Under the pieces are notes generated by a model. That model was not told where the DNA came from. It was given only the letters and a program-made list of their open reading frames with translations, and made no database searches. A program made the position numbers and the translations under genes. Source: Nemertoderma westbladi (Eukaryota; Xenacoelomorpha; Nemertodermatida; Nemertodermatidae). Taken from it: a DNA stretch of 64,000 nucleotides. Shown piece after piece: positions 47,666 through 56,390 of the stretch. Position 1 is the stretch's first letter; each line of letters begins with the position of its first letter. The stretch covers positions 1-64,000 of the forward strand of contig JAUCBJ010001093.1 in assembly GCA_032718475.1 (NCBI GenBank), in the 5' to 3' direction.

Positions 47666-48504
47666 GTAAACCGCAACAACCGGCGACGGAAAGTAATAGG
47701 GGGATTGCGAGTATCCCCAGCAGCGTGCGACCGAGCAGAGAGAGACAGGTTGACGTCGTAAGAGGGCGGACGAAGCGTCGAGCCCGATCAGAAGAGGGAA
47801 GAAGAACAGTGGGGTTTAACCGGGAGGTCGACGAGAGATCTCACGAGCGGGAATACTCCACTGAAAGGAGAAGAAGAGAAGACAGTAGTAGAAGTATCGC
47901 CGCGAACGATAGAAGAGCGAAGACGGATAGCGAGCCGTCGGTAGTCGAGATGAGAACAGAGAGTCAGTGGGGTCGGACTCCGGGAGATTGCCGTCGCCCC
48001 GGAGAGATGCAACCCGGCGAGGCGCACTACGCGCCGAGAGAGGGGTACGCGATGTACCGGTGCGAAGATGAGAACAGTAGAGAGGGGGGTCGAAGAGAAA
48101 CTTTCCGACGGAATATACCTACCGATCGAGAATACGGTAGCCGCGGGTTGGATTATTCGAGAAGAATAAACTTCGATCCCGAACAACACATGCAGACTGT
48201 AGGACATACTGTAGGCCTTACTGCACATACCGTAGGCCATACTGAGAGAGGCAATGTAGGCGATAGGATAGCGTGGACAACGGGATTAAACCCGGAAGTC
48301 GCGGAATACATACCGGCGGGTAGGCCAGAAGCTGATAGGCCTATACCGGTACCAGTACAGCAGTATGACTACAGCATGCAGGGACATAACATATACCCAG
48401 GGGAGGGGGGAATTATTGCGGATAGGTGCATGGGCCCCAACATATTAACATCAACCCCAGTACCAAACATACCGGTGGGGGGGGGGGGGGGGGCGACAGG
48501 GTGA
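47542..48504 (+). CDS. Gag-region segment C: basic, disordered linker
   Basis: Open through the 17-G run at 47553-47569 and continuing for about 300 residues rich in Arg, Glu, Ser and Gly, with TVGHTVG-type short repeats near 48190-48240. It enters a third major G run (48477-48493) and stops just after it at 48504, while the Gag-protease frame is open from that run onward. No known domain. Confidence 0.6.
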   Translation: MWRVGGGGGATGAPQQRVSGERGGGAESVPQPSADNARAKIGKPQQPATESNRGIASIPSSVRPSRERQVDVVRGRTKRRARSEEGRRTVGFNREVDERSHEREYSTERRRREDSSRSIAANDRRAKTDSEPSVVEMRTESQWGRTPGDCRRPGEMQPGEAHYAPREGYAMYRCEDENSREGGRRETFRRNIPTDREYGSRGLDYSRRINFDPEQHMQTVGHTVGLTAHTVGHTERGNVGDRIAWTTGLNPEVAEYIPAGRPEADRPIPVPVQQYDYSMQGHNIYPGEGGIIADRCMGPNILTSTPVPNIPVGGGGGATG

Positions 48505-51220
48505 CATTCCCCCATCACAATATCAACAATATACCCCGATAGGAGCAAGAACAACGAGACCCTTGGATGAGAATAGGTCGTGTGATACAGACATATGGAG
48601 GGGGCCGCTACCCCCGATGACATACCCAAGTCAGAGGAAGTCAAGAAATAGGACAGACGGAACGCACCAGACAGGAGAAACTATACAGCATCCGTCGAAC
48701 CCATTGGAAGCGCAGGCGATGGGGATGGCCACGTTGATCGATGCGTTGAAAACGAGGATCGAGCTACCACCCGTGGAACCATTCAAATTCGATGGGAGTA
48801 GGCCGGAAGAATATCTACAGTTTCGGCGCATGTATAGTAACGAAATACTAACAAAAAACTTGACGCAGGCGGAGTGCCTAAAGTATCTGCAAGTGTACAC
48901 GGGAGGCCCAGCATACGATATCGTGAGGCAGTATCAAGGAATAGAGGGCGGCTTCACGACAGCATGGCGGGCACTGGATAGGGAATACGGGCACCCGGCC
49001 AAGATCATCAGGCAGACGCTGAGAGGCATAACATCGGGTGGCCTACAGGATAATCCCGTTAGCATTAAGACGTTCGCTAACAAAGTCGAAAAGGCGCTAA
49101 TCGTGCTGAAGACGCTAGACGCGCCGTACGAGCTCAATGCGTCCAACAACATCACCACGATAGCGCAGGCACTACCAAACTGGCTGCGCAACAAGTGGAG
49201 GAAAATCGCCTTCTCCACTCGAGATAAGAAGGGTGCGGAACCGGGTTTAGAAGAAATGTCAAAGTTCTTAAACTACGAGGCTGAGCTAATAACTGACCCA
49301 GTCTATAGCGAAGACAGCCTGGGAAAGGGACCGAAGACAGACTACCATAGACCGAAACCAGAGCACAACACATCAAACGCATTACCGAGACTCAGGCAAT
49401 CATTGCCATATGCAGCGACGCAGGGGACTGCAAGTCCACAGCTAGCCGAGGATAAGACAACACCATGGAATGGACAGGGAAACAATAACAACACGAATAA
49501 ACATAACCCCAGTACGTCCAGTAGGCTAAATCCAAACAATAAGAATAGTAGGGACTTTGGTACAAACGCAGCTGCGATACGCAATGCACTGTATAAAGAG
49601 GGCTACGACCCAAAGAGCAAATGCCAGCTACACGCAAATGCGCTTCATCAAACCATGAACTGCAGGTACTGGCAGGCGCTACCTAGGCAGGATCAGATAG
49701 ATTATGCGTTCAGCAATAAAATCTGCTCGCGATGTGTAATGAGTGGATATAGAGCAAGGGAGTGCAAGGAGAAGCCAATAAAATTTGGTCAAAGGAGAGG
49801 CCAAACGATGGCGACCAGCACAGTAGGGGCGAAGAAGAGGGGAACGGTGTTACTTGGAGTAGTACCAGTGCGAGTGATCGGGGAAGGCAATCGATCAGTA
49901 ACAACACTAATGCTGGTTGATAGTGGAGCTGCCTTCACATTAGTCGAGGAATGGGTGGCCGAGGAGATAGGATTGAGAACGAGGCCAAGCAGGATGGCGG
50001 TAACAACCATCTCTAGCAAAGATGAGATCCTGGAGATGAGAACAGGACGGTGCGCAATTGCAGCAATGACACCAGGATGCAACTATGGGGCAACCATCGA
50101 CCCCATCCAGGTGATAGAGTCAATTAATATTAATGCCAGGCGACCAACCAACATCGAGGTCGAGCAGTATAAATTCCTGGACGACATTGACTTCTCAATC
50201 CCAGACGTGGACGTTAGGAAGGTGTCCATCATAGTAGGCATGGACTGCCCAACGGCCCACGAAAGAATGCAAACGGTCTTCGGCGAAGACAAGCAGAGTG
50301 ACCCGGTGGCCATATTAACACCATTCGGGTGGACACTGACAGGCCCAATTAAGAGCAATATACCATTCCATGTGTCCGAGAGTTCAGGATGCATGGTGCC
50401 AGGAACTGACGAGATAGAGGAGAGGCCAGAGATGGGCAATAGTGGTAGACAGCTAGAAGTAGAAGCAACACCAAGAGAGTGGGCGGAGGAGAATGGTATG
50501 GATACAGAAGATCTAGAGACGATGGGTTGGAATAAGGGTCCCAGCAAGTATCGGTATGGAGATGGAGAGGAGCGGACGGTGGAGTGTCGGGAGGACAAAC
50601 CGGAGAAGTGTCCGGTGGAGTGTCCAGAGGAGCGTCCGGAAGAGACGCCGGTCCGGTTGAGAGGCATACCGACAAGGGGGAAGCCGAGTAAGAATACAAG
50701 ATGGAAAGGGAGAAGATGTGAGACGATCAGACCAGGGGCAGAGAAGCCCATGAATAAACATATGGTGGACAAAGGAGCCGGGAGAGTAGGAGGCGTGCTG
50801 CGTACGCACGCGGAACTGACAGAGTGCGAGGGGGCATTACATAGGCAGACATCGTGTATACCGAAGGACGAACGGGGGTCGTTGAAGCCTTTAATGCCAG
50901 CACACATATTAAGGGGGAGGCCAGCAGAGGTGGCATCTAAGATTAAGGAGAAGAACAGGGGCGGCATTATACCGCCGGGTGACACGTTGAAGGGTGGCAC
51001 TTTGCCGCCAAGGGACGACCACGAGATCAGAAACATAAATAACAGACAGCATTTGCAAAAACAGGAGAAAAGACCACCTATCGAATTGACAAGGAGAGCG
51101 GAGCGAAGAATTAGAGAACCTATAAGGGGGCAGTGGGAGAGTTGCCTGCTGGAGGAATCACCCCTTGGGTCGCTGAGTTGTCCAACAGGTTGGACTGGGA
51201 TGGAAGAGTTACATCCGTAA
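48494..51220 (+). CDS. BEL/Pao-like Gag capsid, zinc finger and aspartic protease
   Basis: Capsid and protease of a BEL/Pao-type element. The frame is open from the poly-G run. First comes a DUF1759-like Gag region (about 48770-49310; PPVEPFKFDGSRPEEYLQF, TQAECLKYLQVYTGG). A Cys/His zinc-binding region follows (about 49618-49770; CQLH ... MNCRYW ... ICSRCVMSGY ... EC). The DUF1758-like protease has its active Asp in DSGA at 49919-49930 and closing motifs IIVGMDCPTAHE and ILTPFGWTLTGPI near 50230-50350. The frame continues 290 residues with Glu/Pro-rich sequence and stops at 51220 where BEL elements normally continue into RT. That missing RT is the oddity. The frame is intact, and no in-frame start lies between the G run and the domain except non-ATG codons. 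Confidence 0.8.
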   Translation, partial: RQGDIPPSQYQQYTPIGARTTRPLDENRSCDTDIWRGPLPPMTYPSQRKSRNRTDGTHQTGETIQHPSNPLEAQAMGMATLIDALKTRIELPPVEPFKFDGSRPEEYLQFRRMYSNEILTKNLTQAECLKYLQVYTGGPAYDIVRQYQGIEGGFTTAWRALDREYGHPAKIIRQTLRGITSGGLQDNPVSIKTFANKVEKALIVLKTLDAPYELNASNNITTIAQALPNWLRNKWRKIAFSTRDKKGAEPGLEEMSKFLNYEAELITDPVYSEDSLGKGPKTDYHRPKPEHNTSNALPRLRQSLPYAATQGTASPQLAEDKTTPWNGQGNNNNTNKHNPSTSSRLNPNNKNSRDFGTNAAAIRNALYKEGYDPKSKCQLHANALHQTMNCRYWQALPRQDQIDYAFSNKICSRCVMSGYRARECKEKPIKFGQRRGQTMATSTVGAKKRGTVLLGVVPVRVIGEGNRSVTTLMLVDSGAAFTLVEEWVAEEIGLRTRPSRMAVTTISSKDEILEMRTGRCAIAAMTPGCNYGATIDPIQVIESININARRPTNIEVEQYKFLDDIDFSIPDVDVRKVSIIVGMDCPTAHERMQTVFGEDKQSDPVAILTPFGWTLTGPIKSNIPFHVSESSGCMVPGTDEIEERPEMGNSGRQLEVEATPREWAEENGMDTEDLETMGWNKGPSKYRYGDGEERTVECREDKPEKCPVECPEERPEETPVRLRGIPTRGKPSKNTRWKGRRCETIRPGAEKPMNKHMVDKGAGRVGGVLRTHAELTECEGALHRQTSCIPKDERGSLKPLMPAHILRGRPAEVASKIKEKNRGGIIPPGDTLKGGTLPPRDDHEIRNINNRQHLQKQEKRPPIELTRRAERRIREPIRGQWESCLLEESPLGSLSCPTGWTGMEELHP

Positions 51221-51399
51221 AAGGTGCGGGCAGAGGTGTTACCTGTCTGTTAGAAGGGGCACCTTAGTAGAGTTACAGAAAAGTTTAGTCGTCCAAGTTT
51301 TGGACTGAGGGGGGTGGGATTGAGGGCGAGACGCCCTTCCCACAAACAAAATAATAAAATAAAATAAAAAAAATAGTACATGGTAGGTACGCAGTCAGT

Positions 51400-52110
51400 A
51401 GGCAGAGAGTTAGTTAGAAGGTACGTAGTACCTAGTTAGTTAGTTAGTTAGGAGGTACGTAGTACCACCAGTTAGAGAGTTAGTTAGAGGGTACGTAAGT
51501 ACCGTTAGTTAGTTAGTTAGTTAGGAGGTACGTAGTACCGCCAGTTAGAGAGTTGGTTAGAGGGTACGTAAGTACCGTTAGTTAGTTAGTTAGCTAGGAG
51601 GTACGTAGTACCGCCAGTTAGAGAGTTAGTTAGAGGGTACGTAAGTACCGTTAGTTAGTCAGAGAGTTAGAGGGTACGTAGTACCGCTAGTTAGTTAGAG
51701 TTAGAGGGTATGTAGTACCGATAGTTAGTTAGAGAGTTAGAGGGTACGTAAGTACCGATAGTTAGTTAGAGAGTTAGAAGGTACGTAGTACCGATAGTCA
51801 GTTAGAGAGTTAGAGGGTACGTAAGTACCGCTAGTTAGTTAGAGAGTTAGAGGGTACGTAGTACCGATAGTTAGTTAGAGAGTTAGAGGGTACGTAAGTA
51901 CCGCTAGTTAGTTAGAGAGTTAGAGGGTACGTAGTACCGATAGTTAGTTAGAGAGTTAGATGGTACGTAGTACCGCTAGTTAGTTAGAGAGTTAGAGGGT
52001 ACGTAAGTACCACTAGTTAGTTAGAGAGTTAGAGGGTACGTAAGTACCGTTAGTTAGAAGAGTTAGAGTTAGAGGGTATGTAGTACCGTTAGTTAGAAGA
52101 GAGAGAGTAA
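51400..52110. repeat. Tandem array of about 35-60 bp units with GGTACGT(A)AGTACC palindromes
   Basis: About 17-19 units of the type GTTAGTTAGAGAGTTAGAGG followed by GTACGTAGTACC or GTACGTAAGTACC. It lies in the spacer between the Gag-protease and the second ORF. Units alternate between the 12- and 13-base palindrome. Function unknown; it could be an RNA structure, packaging or regulatory array. Confidence 0.85.
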
Positions 52111-52582
52111 GAGGTAAAAGGGGATATAGATATAGATATTAGTTAGCAGTTAGTAGAGAGAGGGGGGCATATGAGTACAGCTGGGTAAGTCGTGTGGCCA
52201 CACGACCCATACTGCTGCACTGCCATACCCACAGAGTAGGCCAGAATGTGGATTAGAGAATAGAATAATCCATAGGCAGTAGTAAGTAGTAGGACAGCAG
52301 AATCAAATTAAATAGATAAATAAATAGAATAGGGCTGAAAGTTGTAAAATAGTGGCAACACAAGGGAAGTTATTCTAGAACATAATAAAAGTAACGGACA
52401 GAAATTGTAAATTACGCTCATTTACTAGCTTCAAAATTAATTAGGAATAATTTAGGTTAAAAGGCGCAGTTAAGTAGGAAATAGGCCATTATCGAACCGT
52501 ACAGAACATCTTAGATACATCACTCATCTGTATTGCGCCTTGGTAAGGCACCACCTTGCAGGTGAGCGAGTGAACGTTCAGA

Positions 52583-55135
52583 ATGGCGAGTAAGTTGATC
52601 AGAAAGAGAAAAGCGGAGTCAGGAGGAAAGGAGATACTGGTGGATTTCACCGAGAGACATCCGGAAGAGAAGACGAGAGGATACTACGAGAGGTTGGAAA
52701 GGGGTCACGCGGCGCGAGCGCTGCAGGATCACTTCAGGGAGATGCACGAACAGCGGCTGGTCGGGACCTATGGGACGCCGTCGCTGGACAACGCGATCTT
52801 CCAACACTTCCACTACGTGGTGAAAGGGGACGAGGCGAAGTTCGGGATTCCGAAGTACCCGAAGGAATCACCGAGGAAGGACTGGAAGAGATTCATAGAG
52901 TCCGTCAACAGAGGAGGATATATGATCCTAGACGACGAGGGAACCGTGGAAGACGAGGCGGGTTCGAGACGAGGAACGGCGGGGTCGGCCAGGACCATAC
53001 TCCTACATTTGGCCGCGCCAAATGGGGACATCTTCTTATTCGATCTAGGAACGTATGGGAAGAAGGACGGGCTGAAATTAAACCGGTTACCGAAAGCGGT
53101 ACAAGTCTTAGTAAGAGAGAAGTCGACGACGAAAGTGGGATCGGCGATTCGCGAGGACGCGGAGAGGATCATCGGTCCGGACGCCACCAACCTCCTGGAT
53201 ATGCAGAAAGTCTTTATGGCTATGACGGCACCGGATGGGTTGGGGGTAGTCGAAAACACAGGCCAATGCGGGGCGGTGGCGATGGGCCAATTATTGGGGC
53301 TCGTATGCCACAAACCGATGGACTGGGGGAAGTTTAGGGAAGAATACGGAGCAGAACTAGCGAACTCGCTAAAGTGGGGAGCGAGACCGGGAAAGCAGGA
53401 GGTATATCAGTTCCGCAGGGGAGCGATAAAGGTATATCAGAAGCGATATATCCTGCAGGAGGACTGGATGATGATAAGTTTGCTCAACTTATTCATGACC
53501 GTGGTTATCGAGAGGGAACCAGGGGCATTTCTGTTATCGGGATCACCCCTAAGCTACAGGAGAGCCTTTAAGACGGCCTTTGACGGTCTGGTAGACCACC
53601 CGGGGCTGAAGGGCGAGTCGGTGTACTACAACAGCCGACATCTGGTAGACGGGGAGACAGATACACCGTATCAGAGATGGGAGCAGCTAGAGACGGATAG
53701 ACGAGAAGCAAAGCGACTGGAAGAAGTCACTAGACGGGAGAGGATAGAAGCAGAGGAGAGGGAAGAGGAGGCCAGGACACAGAGTTACGGCTTCGAGGAA
53801 CAGGCAGGCCTAGACGAACTTCATTGGACTTCATCAGGGAGTTCGGGGGAGTCTCTAGGGCGAGAATTGGGATGGACGGTGGGATCGCCGAAACAGTCGA
53901 CGTCGGGGTTGCAAACGATGCCCATACCAGCGGGCGCCGAGGGCGACCAACCGCCAAGGAAGTTAAGGGAGCTGGAGGGATGGAGAGCTACGGGCGAGAG
54001 CCAAGGCGGGAAGGGACATAGTGGATCCATCGGGATACCGGGGTTGGAGACACTGCCAGAAGAAGAGGAGGACGACGACGACGAGTTCGGAGAGATGCCG
54101 CCCATCGAGAGGATAGGCCACTCGGACACGGACTGGGTTGGCGGAAGGGTGGTGACGGCCAGTGGGGCGAGGGCCTTCTGGAACAGATCCGGCAAGCGGA
54201 CCTGGGTGCACGAGGACCCGGCGATGGATTTCGCGGGGAGCACCATCAGGTTGGGCGAACAACCGGGGACGGCACCACGGGTAGTATTCGGGGAGACGAT
54301 GCCCGAGAGGGGCGGAGAGATCGACGTAGATAGAGAGACCAACGTAGAGAAGTTCGCCTACCAGCGACTCCACAGACCGCGGAGATCGCTTGGGACGAAA
54401 GACGAGGTGGGACGGGAGACATTGGTACTCGGCTGCGACTACTGTGGGAGACAGACCCATCGGGAAAGCAGCTGCCTATACCGGTTCCAAAAGGGAACCT
54501 TTTGTCTCTACTGCAGAGAACCAAGCCACAGGATGGGGGCGTGTCCACGGTTGCATAACCGATGTCCAAAGTGCCACTTTCGGGGACACTACGGACGCGA
54601 GTGCGACTGGATGAACGACGATGAGAAGTTCACAAGATTCGAGGAGTGGGCCGACGTCGGGGCCATGACGCGCCAGCGCATGAAGGCCCAGGAGTTCAAG
54701 TGGGGTTTCTTCCTTATCAATCAGGAGACTCACATGGAAATCATAAAGCGGAGGCTACCGTTTACCTACCAAGAGGTAGCAACGGCGGCGTCATACACTG
54801 GAGTGATGAACACGCAAAGGTATTTGGACAGGTGGACGCCTGAGAACCGAAGGGAGTTTAGGGATTTCTTGGCAGAGCACGTACCAAAGGCAATGAAAAT
54901 GATCCTATGGGACGCCACCAGAGGGAGACAACCGGGCCACTCTGAGGGGCCACCGGCGAAGCGATATCGGGCACTAATAACACCAGCGCCCAAAGAGCCA
55001 ACGACCGGGATCAGCAGGGAGGTGGCGGCGAAGGTCCAAAAGCAGAAAGCGGATGATGCCAGAGGAACGGTGATAACCAAGAAACGACCCAGGGAAGAGG
55101 ACGCCAGGGGGAACTATCCCCAGAGGAACAGATAG
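52583..55135 (+). CDS. DEDD 3'-5' exonuclease-like protein with three zinc knuckles
   Basis: An intact 850-residue ORF starting at ATG 52583. Residues about 100-310 resemble RNase D/EXD-type exonucleases. Motif I is DDEG (Asp117, Glu119), followed by a strand pair HLAAPNGDIFLFDLGTYG. Motif II is KVGSAIREDAERI (Asp192), then LLDMQKVFMA. A candidate motif III is KRYILQEDWMMISLLNLF (Tyr289, Glu293/Asp294), one residue off the classic spacing. An acidic, disordered middle has EEEEDDDDEF near residue 495. Three CCHC knuckles lie at about 618-675 (CDYCGRQTHRESSC, CLYCREPSHRMGAC, CPKCHFRGHYGREC). The tail is basic. CAG-GTGAGC just upstream of the ATG resembles a splice donor. The knuckles are certain; the exonuclease reading is a pattern judgement, and activity is unknown. 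No RT or integrase motif is present. Confidence 0.6.
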   Translation: MASKLIRKRKAESGGKEILVDFTERHPEEKTRGYYERLERGHAARALQDHFREMHEQRLVGTYGTPSLDNAIFQHFHYVVKGDEAKFGIPKYPKESPRKDWKRFIESVNRGGYMILDDEGTVEDEAGSRRGTAGSARTILLHLAAPNGDIFLFDLGTYGKKDGLKLNRLPKAVQVLVREKSTTKVGSAIREDAERIIGPDATNLLDMQKVFMAMTAPDGLGVVENTGQCGAVAMGQLLGLVCHKPMDWGKFREEYGAELANSLKWGARPGKQEVYQFRRGAIKVYQKRYILQEDWMMISLLNLFMTVVIEREPGAFLLSGSPLSYRRAFKTAFDGLVDHPGLKGESVYYNSRHLVDGETDTPYQRWEQLETDRREAKRLEEVTRRERIEAEEREEEARTQSYGFEEQAGLDELHWTSSGSSGESLGRELGWTVGSPKQSTSGLQTMPIPAGAEGDQPPRKLRELEGWRATGESQGGKGHSGSIGIPGLETLPEEEEDDDDEFGEMPPIERIGHSDTDWVGGRVVTASGARAFWNRSGKRTWVHEDPAMDFAGSTIRLGEQPGTAPRVVFGETMPERGGEIDVDRETNVEKFAYQRLHRPRRSLGTKDEVGRETLVLGCDYCGRQTHRESSCLYRFQKGTFCLYCREPSHRMGACPRLHNRCPKCHFRGHYGRECDWMNDDEKFTRFEEWADVGAMTRQRMKAQEFKWGFFLINQETHMEIIKRRLPFTYQEVATAASYTGVMNTQRYLDRWTPENRREFRDFLAEHVPKAMKMILWDATRGRQPGHSEGPPAKRYRALITPAPKEPTTGISREVAAKVQKQKADDARGTVITKKRPREEDARGNYPQRNR

Positions 55136-55845
55136 GTTCCCAGAGTCGAGGGAGAGAGACTGGGACTTGGACGTGGTACGCCTGAAAGGCGCCGCGTGGG
55201 ACGTACGAACTATTAAGTACAAAATTTAATTAATGCAAATAATCATATAAGTGCAATTTGTATGTACGTATGTAGCAATTAGTAATCTACGAATATATAC
55301 GCTGGGAGTAAGTACTATAGTCATACAACCTTTCTCAATTAGCTACTGGGACTGGGGGATAACTGACTATGGCACTATGGACGAGACACCAGACAATTTC
55401 ACACTTCTTGAGTGCGACGGCACAAGAGGGGGGGGAGATTCGTCAGAAGGGATGAGGCAGTCGAAGTGAGGTTGAGGGACAGAGTAGTAAGTGCGGAGTG
55501 CGGAGAGAGTGCGGACGCAATTCTAGTGTGGGGGGGGAGAATAAGAGGCTGAGTGAGGGACGAGGAGGTCCGGGTGTATGGGAGAGTCAGGATGAGAGTG
55601 AAGAAGAGATAGGGCGGAAGTGTTGGGGAAACAAAAGTTGCGTGAGAGGTGAACGCGATCGGCCCGACATGAGACGCCAGGCACACAGGGTAGCATTATC
55701 ATACCCATAGGGAGCGGCCTGGAAAGCCGGCTCCGAGAGAAAAGAATTCCACCCCACACCCGATACTAGATCGGGATCCAGCGGGATTGTAGCGCACTTT
55801 TTGGTTGATGCTATCTTCTTACCGGGAAGATAGCATGGGGGGGAG
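55136..55845 (+). other. 3' untranslated region of the LTR element, with hairpin and polypurine tract
   Basis: Short frames on both strands only. A perfect 11-bp stem (55808-55818 with 55826-55836, ATGCTATCTTC/GAAGATAGCAT) stands directly before the polypurine tract GGGGGGGAG (55837-55845) that would prime plus-strand synthesis. Confidence 0.7.
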
Positions 55846-56385
55846 TGTTAGCTTATTCAATCCCGCTAACACCCCATAAAGTTATAAGCCGATAAGCAAT
55901 ATTGGGAGCCACGAGATTGGGTAATTAACCAACTCGTGCCATCCCAATAAGAATGGGAAGGAGAAGCACACAATGAGGGTCAGGGGCCAAACCCCTAACC
56001 CAGAGAGAATAGGTGGAGTGAACGGGAACACTCCAAAGGGCGCCAACAAGGGTATCAACCAATCAGAGGGGGGAAAGGCATCGATTAGGTAGAGTAACAA
56101 GGCCAACCGTGCAATATAGCCACTTGGCAGTAATAATACCAATTCAGTTATCTCAGTGCAATACCGGTGCTAGATTAGGTTACATAGTTTTAGATAGGGA
56201 AGGACTGGGACTTTAGTTACCGTATCCCGTCTTCCATGTACGACAATATTATATCTATATCTATATCTATATCTGCATATCCTATTATATACAACAAACA
56301 GCACAAACTCATTTACTCTTTATGCACGGCGGGGACGCGTGAACTAAAACCGGATAAACCGGGATCCCTCTTGGATCCCGTCACA
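55846..56385 (+). repeat. 3' LTR
   Basis: 540 bp, nearly identical to the 5' LTR. Followed by CTTAC, the target duplication. Confidence 0.95.
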
Positions 56386-56390
56386 CTTAC

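Larger units (their letters stand above)
44580..56390 (+). mobile_element. LTR retrotransposon, 11.8 kb, BEL/Pao-like Gag-protease without polymerase
   Basis: 540-bp LTRs at 44585-45124 and 55846-56385 begin TGTTAGC and end TCACA. They differ by about two bases by eye (near 44945 and 45023). The 5-bp target duplication CTTAC lies at 44580-44584 and 56386-56390. A polypurine tract (55837-55845) precedes the 3' LTR. Inside are a Gag region in four pieces joined at poly-G runs, a protease, a tandem array, and an 850-residue ORF with an exonuclease-like domain and zinc knuckles. I find no RT, RNase H or integrase motif (no YxDD, no HHCC or DDE) on either strand. It is therefore non-autonomous or depends on another mechanism. 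The near-identical LTRs and mostly open frames indicate recent insertion. Confidence 0.9.

Noticed and set aside
45146-51036. Many long antisense frames under the LTR element (for example 50083-51036)
   Set aside because: Mirror frames of a long coding region with biased composition; no domain is recognised.
55399-55760. Small frames on both strands before the 3' LTR
   Set aside because: Purine-rich untranslated sequence; no domains, and the opposing frames overlap completely.
44585-56385. Envelope-bearing retrovirus-like element
   Set aside because: No signal peptide, transmembrane segment or surface-glycoprotein pattern; the second long ORF is a soluble, zinc-knuckle protein.
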